Assembly (NCBI RefSeq): GCF_017948485.1
Contig: NZ_JAFFSX010000003.1
Coordinates: 62,001-126,000, forward strand
Direction: 5' to 3'
Origin: Streptomyces sp. GESEQ-35
GTDB taxonomy: Bacteria; Actinomycetota; Actinomycetes; Streptomycetales; Streptomycetaceae
Length of the DNA stretch: 64,000 nucleotides
Both the position numbers and the translations under genes were made by a program. Of the stretch, positions 59,690-64,000 are shown piece by piece; within the stretch, counting starts at the first letter, position 1, and every line of letters starts with the position of its first letter. Under the pieces are notes generated by a model. It searched no databases. It worked only from the letters and a program-made list of their open reading frames with translations, and was not told the DNA's origin.

Positions 59690-60241
59690 TCAGTCCAGTC
59701 CCAGCTCGTCCTTGGAGTACGCGAAGAGGTACGGCACCCCCGCGCCCTCCTGGATCTTCTCGGCGGCGCCGGTGGCCCGGTCGACGATGGTGGCGACGGC
59801 GACGACCTCGGCACCGGCCTCCCGCACGGCCTCGACGGCGGTGAGCGGGGAGTCGCCGGTGGTGGAGGTGTCCTCGACGACGAGGACACGGCGGCCGGCG
59901 ATGTCCGGGCCCTCGACGCGGCGCTGTAGGCCGTGCGCCTTGGCGGCCTTGCGGACGACGAAGGCGTCCAGCTTCTGCCCCTTCGCGGCGGCGGCGTGCA
60001 GCATGGCGGCGGCCACCGGGTCGGCGCCCATGGTGAGGCCGCCGACCGCGTCGAAGTCCAGATCGTCCGTCAGGTCCAGCAGCACCTGCCCGACCAGCGG
60101 AGCGGCCTCCCCGTCGAGGGTGATCCGGCGCAGGTCGACGTAGTAGTCGGCCTCCAGACCCGAGGAGAGGGTCACCTTGCCGTGCACCACGGCCTTGTCC
60201 TTGATCTGCTGCAGCAGCGCGCCGCGTACGTCCGTCGTCAT
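59690..60241 (-). CDS. pyrE: Orotate phosphoribosyltransferase
   Basis: A 183-residue pyrimidine-synthesis enzyme joining orotate and PRPP to OMP. It starts at ATG 60239-60241; the frame above it to 60415 is unsupported. Features: GKVTLSSGLEADYYVDLRRI, VGGLTMGADPVAAAML, VVRKAAKAHG, and the PRPP loop RVLVVEDTSTTGDSPLTAVE. It lies 10 bp downstream of the aldose epimerase gene. Confidence 0.96.
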   Translation of the reverse strand: MTTDVRGALLQQIKDKAVVHGKVTLSSGLEADYYVDLRRITLDGEAAPLVGQVLLDLTDDLDFDAVGGLTMGADPVAAAMLHAAAAKGQKLDAFVVRKAAKAHGLQRRVEGPDIAGRRVLVVEDTSTTGDSPLTAVEAVREAGAEVVAVATIVDRATGAAEKIQEGAGVPYLFAYSKDELGLD

Positions 60242-60251
60242 GCCTGTCAGC

Positions 60252-61049
60252 TTAGACAGCTCCCAGACGCCGCCAGGCCCAGGTGGTCGAGGCCTCCAGC
60301 GGCTCCAGCGGGGTGACCAGGCGGGGCAGGGTGTTGAGCCCGTTCGGCGGCCCGGTCTGCGGCTCGACGCACACGGCCGCCTCCTGCTCGTCGTACACGA
60401 CGACCCACTCCTCACGGCTGCTGACGGTCAGCTCCAGCTGTCCCGGCCAGGTGAGGGTGACGCCGACACCGCCGGGCATGCCGAAGCAGTCGTCCCAGGG
60501 GCCGGGCGCGGGGTCGATCCGCTTCCCGGTGGGCAGGTGGTCGTCGCCGCGCTCCTCCTGCCAGGCGGGGGCGAAGTCGAGGAGCACGTCCTCCGCTCCC
60601 AGGTTCCGGTTGAACCACGGGTGCCAGCCGATCTGCGCCGGGAAGGAGGAGTCGTACGTCTCCACCGCCATGGTCAGCGTGAGGGCGTCCTCGGTGAGGC
60701 TCACGGCCTGGGTGACGCGGCCGGGGTAGGGCCATGGGTCCACGAGGTCGTACGTGATGACGGCCTCGTCGGTGGTGACGCGGGCCGTGCGCCAGGCGCC
60801 CTCGCGGACGGTGCCGTGGATGGCGTGCGGCGGGGAGTTGAGCGGCATCTGCTGGACGACGGCCCCGTCCCGGAACCGTCCGTCCCGGATCCGCCCGCAC
60901 CAGGGCACCATCGGGAAGCAGCCGAAGCGGTCGCCCTGGCGGAGGAGTTCGGTGCCGGCGATCTGGAGGCCGGCGATGCGGCCGCCGTTGCCCGGCCGTA
61001 CGGTGACCTCCGCGTCGCCCGCGGTCAGCTTGATGTCTTCGTTGCTCAC
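60252..61049 (-). CDS. Aldose 1-epimerase family protein
   Basis: A 265-residue galactose-mutarotase-like protein: TAGDAEVTVRPGNGGRIAGL, RFGCFPMVPWCGRIRDGRFR, HAIHGTVREGAWRTARVTTD with the catalytic His pair, GWHPWFNRNLG, and a late Glu in AVCVEPQTGPPNGLN. It interconverts alpha and beta anomers of aldose sugars. Length is in the short range of the family. It is upstream of pyrE with only 10 bp between, so they are likely co-transcribed. Confidence 0.9.
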   Translation of the reverse strand: MSNEDIKLTAGDAEVTVRPGNGGRIAGLQIAGTELLRQGDRFGCFPMVPWCGRIRDGRFRDGAVVQQMPLNSPPHAIHGTVREGAWRTARVTTDEAVITYDLVDPWPYPGRVTQAVSLTEDALTLTMAVETYDSSFPAQIGWHPWFNRNLGAEDVLLDFAPAWQEERGDDHLPTGKRIDPAPGPWDDCFGMPGGVGVTLTWPGQLELTVSSREEWVVVYDEQEAAVCVEPQTGPPNGLNTLPRLVTPLEPLEASTTWAWRRLGAV

Positions 61050-61093
61050 GGGATGACCCTACTGGGGGCGGTGCGTCGTCAAAGTGCGGACCG

Positions 61094-61125
61094 TGGGGGC
61101 TGGTCGCGCAGTTCCCCGCGCCCCT
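61094..61125. repeat. Dispersed intergenic repeat family 2, copy G (short)
   Basis: TGGTCGCGCAGTTCCCCGCGCCCCT matches copy F, but the complementary half of the hairpin is missing, so it is a truncated copy. It lies in the gap between the aldose epimerase and CoxG-like genes, next to repeat family 1 copy C. Confidence 0.6.
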
Positions 61126-61173
61126 AGGTGGGTGATGTCAGCGGCGTTTCACAGTGCCCCACCCAGCATGATT

Positions 61174-61273
61174 CAGCCCGTCCGGCGTTTGAGGACGAGG
61201 CCCTTCGGGCCGACAGCGGGGGGCTGGGGGCGGCCGCCCCCAGGGACGGGACGGGTAGGGGCGGCGGGGGCGA
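61174..61273. repeat. Dispersed intergenic repeat family 1, copy C, with terminator hairpin
   Basis: Contains CAGCCCGTCCGGCGTTTGAG, then the palindrome CTGGGGGCGGCCGCCCCCAG (61224-61243) and a GGACGGGACGGGT flank. It lies directly 3' of the CoxG-like gene and probably terminates it. Confidence 0.75.
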
Positions 61274-61282
61274 AAAACTGCT

Positions 61283-62041
61283 CTAGCGCCGCTTCCGCAG
61301 GACCCGGCCGACCACGATCGCCGATGCCAGGACGAGCGCCGCCGCCGGCGCCGCCCAGCGGAGCGTGGAGTGGGAGGCGACCGTCTGGGGCGCGGGAACG
61401 GGGGCGTACCGGCCGCGCGGCGGCGCATGGTCGACCTCCTCCGCGCTGCGGCCGATCATCGTGCGCCGAGCGTGGGCGGCTTCGGCGGCGGGGGGCTCCA
61501 CGGCGTCGGCGGGCGGCGGCGTCGGCGGGGGCACCTCCGTGTCGAACTCGGAGGCCTCCGGCGTCTCGGCGACGGCGTCCTCGGACTCGGACTCCGACTC
61601 CGCACCGCTCGGCTCCTCCCCCGCCTCGGCGCCCAGGTTCTCCGCGAAACGGTTCAGCAGACGGGTCACAGCCGAGGCGACCGTCTCCGCCGGGAGTTCC
61701 GTGACACGTCCGTCGGCGGTGGCGGTCCCGTCGAACGTGAACGTCGTGCCGCCGTCCGTGTCCCGGAGGCGGACGGTGAGGGAGAGCTTGACCGAGCCGG
61801 TGCCGCGGGCCTCGGTCGCGTCGCCCTCGACGGCGTACGACCCGTCGTCCTGGCCGGAGAGCCGGGCGGAACCGCGGTAGGTGATGGTGTGGCCGCCGAT
61901 GCGCACCTTCAGTCTGCCGGTGACGGGCTCGGCGCCCGCGTCCTGCTGGAACCCGGGGACCGCCCGGGCAACCCGTGCGGGGTCGGCCAGCGCCTCCCTG
62001 AGCCGCTCGGCCGGAACCGGAACGAACACCTCATGCTCCAT
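61283..62041 (-). CDS. SRPBCC / CoxG-like protein with C-terminal membrane anchor
   Basis: A 252-residue protein from ATG 62039-62041. A SRPBCC domain (about 1-140) begins MEHEVFVPVPAERLREALAD, with ARVARAVPGFQQDAG and LKVRIGGHTITYRGSARLSG, as in the CoxG family. A Glu/Pro-rich linker follows, then one C-terminal TM helix (STLRWAAPAAALVLASAIVV) and a basic VLRKRR end, so it is tail-anchored. CoxG relatives dock CO-dehydrogenase-type enzymes to the membrane or bind quinones. No cox genes are adjacent, so function is unknown. Confidence 0.85.
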   Translation of the reverse strand: MEHEVFVPVPAERLREALADPARVARAVPGFQQDAGAEPVTGRLKVRIGGHTITYRGSARLSGQDDGSYAVEGDATEARGTGSVKLSLTVRLRDTDGGTTFTFDGTATADGRVTELPAETVASAVTRLLNRFAENLGAEAGEEPSGAESESESEDAVAETPEASEFDTEVPPPTPPPADAVEPPAAEAAHARRTMIGRSAEEVDHAPPRGRYAPVPAPQTVASHSTLRWAAPAAALVLASAIVVGRVLRKRR

Positions 62042-62120
62042 GTCGGCCGAGCGTACCCGTTTGAGCCGGCCGTACGCTCCCGTTGGCTGCAAGTTGCCGT
62101 GCCTTTGTGAGGGCGTCGAC

Positions 62121-62190
62121 TGGGGGCTGCCGCCCCCAGACCCCCGCTTCGGCCTGAACGGCCTCGTCCTCAAACGCCGGACGGGCTGGA
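62121..62190. repeat. Dispersed intergenic repeat family 1, copy D, with terminator hairpin
   Basis: Contains the hairpin CTGGGGGCTGCCGCCCCCAG (62121-62140), then GGCCTCGTCCTCAAACGCCG and the GGACGGGCTGG end (inverse orientation relative to copy C). It lies between the 5' end of the CoxG-like gene and the 3' end of the spermidine-synthase-like gene, as expected for a terminator of the latter. Confidence 0.75.
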
Positions 62191-62222
62191 CATGCGGACC
62201 TGCGCCGAGAAAGGAACCCCTC

Positions 62223-63860
62223 TCAATACCGCGGATGCACCAGCGTCGAAGTCTCCAGCCCCCGCACCCGCATCCCCTCCAGCGCCCTCGCCCCCGTCTC
62301 CAACTCCCCCTGGGTCAGCATCCGGAGCGTCGGCGAGGCGGCAAGGCTCAGCGGCGGTTTCCTCCCGGTCGTCGCCAGGACGAAACCCCAGTCGTGCGGG
62401 GTACGGGTCGGGCCGCCGGTCGAGCGGTCGGGCCCGGCGAGGAAGCCCGCGTCGCGGCCGGCGACGCAGTAGGGGGACGTCCGCAAGGAGGCGGCGCGCA
62501 TCGTCGTGTCGACCGTCCAGAACGTCTTCGGGCGCGAGGACACCGGGCCGGCGTGCACGACGAGACGGCCGCCCGGCGCCAGCACCCGCCCGGCCAGGCC
62601 GTAGAACTCCTGTGAGTACAGCTTGGTGCTGGCCGTGATCCCGGGGTCCGGCAGATCGGAGATCACCACGTCGTACGCCGATCTGGGCGCCGACCGCAGC
62701 CAGGCGAAGGCGTCCGCCGTGGTCACATGGACGCGGGGGTCGTCGTAGGCGTGGCCGTTCAGCGCGGAGAGTGCGGGGTCGGTGCGGGCCAGGCTGACCA
62801 CCCCGGCGTCGAGTTCGACGACGTCGACGCGGTGGACGTCCGGGTAGCGCAGGACCTCGCGGGCGGCCAGCCCGTCCCCGCCGCCGAGAATCACCACGCG
62901 CGCGTGCGGGCCGTTCATCGCGGGGTGGACCAGCGCCTCGTGGTAGCGGCGCTCGTCGTGGCCGCCGACCCGGAGCCGGCCGTCGAGGTAGAGGTCGAGG
63001 GGCCGGCCGTCGGTGCCGCCGGTGAGGACGACCTCCTGGATGTCGGTCTGCACGGCCACGCGTACGTCCCTGCCGTACACCGCGTGCCGAGCCGCCCGCT
63101 CGAAGTCGTCGACGTGGACGGCGGCGGTCGCGAGGGCGCCGAGCACGGTGAGGTTGGCCAGCACCAGCAACCACCGGCCGCGCAGGGTGAGATCGCTGCG
63201 GAACAGGCCCAGCACCAGCGCGCCACCCACCACCGCGTTGACCGCGCCCGTGAGCAGCGCGCCCGTCAACTGGCCCAGCAGGGGGAGCAGTACGAAGGGA
63301 AAGGCCAGGCCGCCGACCAACGCGCCCACATAGTCGGCCGCGAACAGGTCGGCCACCGCACCGCCCGGGTCCTGGCGCCGGATGCGCTGGATCAGCTCCA
63401 TCAGCAGCGGCACTTCGGCGCCGATCAGCAGACCGATGGCGAGGGAGAAACCGACGAGCAGGAGCCGCGGGCCGTGCACCCACAGCCCGCCCCAGTCGCC
63501 GGTCCAGGCGAAGACGGCGTACAGGGCCATCGCGCTGGAGCCGCCGACCAGCGCGAGCGTCGCCTCGATCGCGCCGAAGCCGGCCGCGGCGAGGCTGCGC
63601 AGCCGTTTCGCGGCGAGGGAGCCGATGCCCATCGCGAACACCATCACGGACAGCACGACGGACGCCTGGGTGACCGAGTCGCCGATCAAGTACGAGGCGA
63701 GGGCGACGAGTTCGAGTTCGTACACGAGTCCGCAGGCAGCGCAGACGAACACCCCCGCCAGGACCAGGAACCGGCCGACGCCGGGCCGGACGGGCAGCCG
63801 CGCGGGGCCGCCCCAGGGCGGCGGTGTGCCGGGTGGGGCGGGCGCGTGCGGTTCGATCAC
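62223..63860 (-). CDS. Membrane protein with spermidine-synthase-like domain
   Basis: About 545 residues from a GTG at 63858-63860; GTG codons at 63878 and 63899 are alternatives, and none has a good ribosome-binding site. Seven TM helices ([20 protein letters not shown] and others, including [18 protein letters not shown]) precede a Rossmann domain of the spermidine-synthase type: [72 protein letters not shown]. Membrane-fused spermidine-synthase-like proteins are common in bacteria, and their true substrate, polyamine or other, is unsettled. Confidence 0.88.
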   Translation of the reverse strand: MIEPHAPAPPGTPPPWGGPARLPVRPGVGRFLVLAGVFVCAACGLVYELELVALASYLIGDSVTQASVVLSVMVFAMGIGSLAAKRLRSLAAAGFGAIEATLALVGGSSAMALYAVFAWTGDWGGLWVHGPRLLLVGFSLAIGLLIGAEVPLLMELIQRIRRQDPGGAVADLFAADYVGALVGGLAFPFVLLPLLGQLTGALLTGAVNAVVGGALVLGLFRSDLTLRGRWLLVLANLTVLGALATAAVHVDDFERAARHAVYGRDVRVAVQTDIQEVVLTGGTDGRPLDLYLDGRLRVGGHDERRYHEALVHPAMNGPHARVVILGGGDGLAAREVLRYPDVHRVDVVELDAGVVSLARTDPALSALNGHAYDDPRVHVTTADAFAWLRSAPRSAYDVVISDLPDPGITASTKLYSQEFYGLAGRVLAPGGRLVVHAGPVSSRPKTFWTVDTTMRAASLRTSPYCVAGRDAGFLAGPDRSTGGPTRTPHDWGFVLATTGRKPPLSLAASPTLRMLTQGELETGARALEGMRVRGLETSTLVHPRY

Positions 63861-64000
63861 CTTGCGACGGTACGTCACACCGCGGGCACGCTTCGTCACC
63901 CACACGTGTGGAGTCGGTTTACAGTCGCCGGATGCTGGTTTGGGCCTCAAGCTCCCCCGACGGACCCAGTCGGCCCACCGGTACCCGCACCCCCACCCGG

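Noticed and set aside
63932-64000. Possible start of a plus-strand gene at the right edge (ATG at 63932)
   Set aside because: Only 23 codons are visible, Ser/Pro/Thr-rich, with no ribosome-binding site and no recognisable domain; cannot be called from this window.

Overview
The window reads as chromosomal DNA of a Streptomyces. G+C is very high with strong third-position bias. It carries an SsgA-family sporulation regulator, a WhiJ-type regulator triad, DUF397 and DUF5063 proteins, several ATGA/GTGA gene overlaps, and many GTG starts. The order ask-asd, recR-ybaB, purA, fba-pyrE with conserved hypotheticals between them is what I would expect in the conserved chromosome core. Accessory genes are inserted at several points. 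No rRNA, tRNA, CRISPR array, insertion sequence or prophage was recognised.

Layout. 1-6.2 kb: N-terminal piece of an ECF sigma factor, the asd-ask aspartate-pathway operon (with a likely internal start for an Ask regulatory subunit), a divergent OmpR-type two-component pair, and two small proteins. 6.3-10.5 kb is accessory: a STAND/NLR-like NTPase and a small membrane protein that share a short repeated motif, a Uma2-type protein, and a frameshifted helix-turn-helix gene. 10.5-17 kb: TauE-like and PhzF-like proteins, an SsgA-like protein divergent from a sigma factor fused to an anti-sigma-like membrane tail, then DUF5063-recR-ybaB and a SLATT protein. 17-28.9 kb: M28 peptidase, a membrane-tethered phosphate-binding-like protein, a Ser/Thr kinase, a MarR/DJ-1 pair with palindromic operators, a class III aminotransferase, and a GntR regulator coupled to a large glycosyltransferase.

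28.9-32.3 kb is a cluster of small accessory genes: a PIN-type toxin-antitoxin pair, an HTH protein, a broken DUF5753 regulator and a cold-shock-like protein. 32.4-38.6 kb: purA, a diacylglycerol-kinase-like protein, and ethanolamine ammonia-lyase eutBC divergent from an amino-acid/ethanolamine-type permease. 38.7-47.5 kb: a GbsR/MarR regulator divergent from an ABC exporter (both apparently leaderless), a second Uma2 protein, an orphan P450, a VOC protein, two exported proteins, and the DUF397 / DUF5753 / ATPase triad. 47.5-64 kb: a NarL-type two-component pair, a tryptophan-to-anthranilate set (kynA, kynU and a probable formamidase), two tandem CorA proteins, an exported EEP phosphatase/nuclease, DUF3151, an MFS exporter, fba, pyrE, aldose epimerase, a CoxG-like protein and a membrane spermidine-synthase-like protein.

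Two families of dispersed intergenic repeats containing GC-rich hairpins recur in the window, mostly at gene 3' ends, and probably act as terminators. The most interesting candidate system is the NLR/membrane-protein pair at 6.3-8.8 kb, whose three copies of one 22-residue motif recall bacterial amyloid-signalling motifs.
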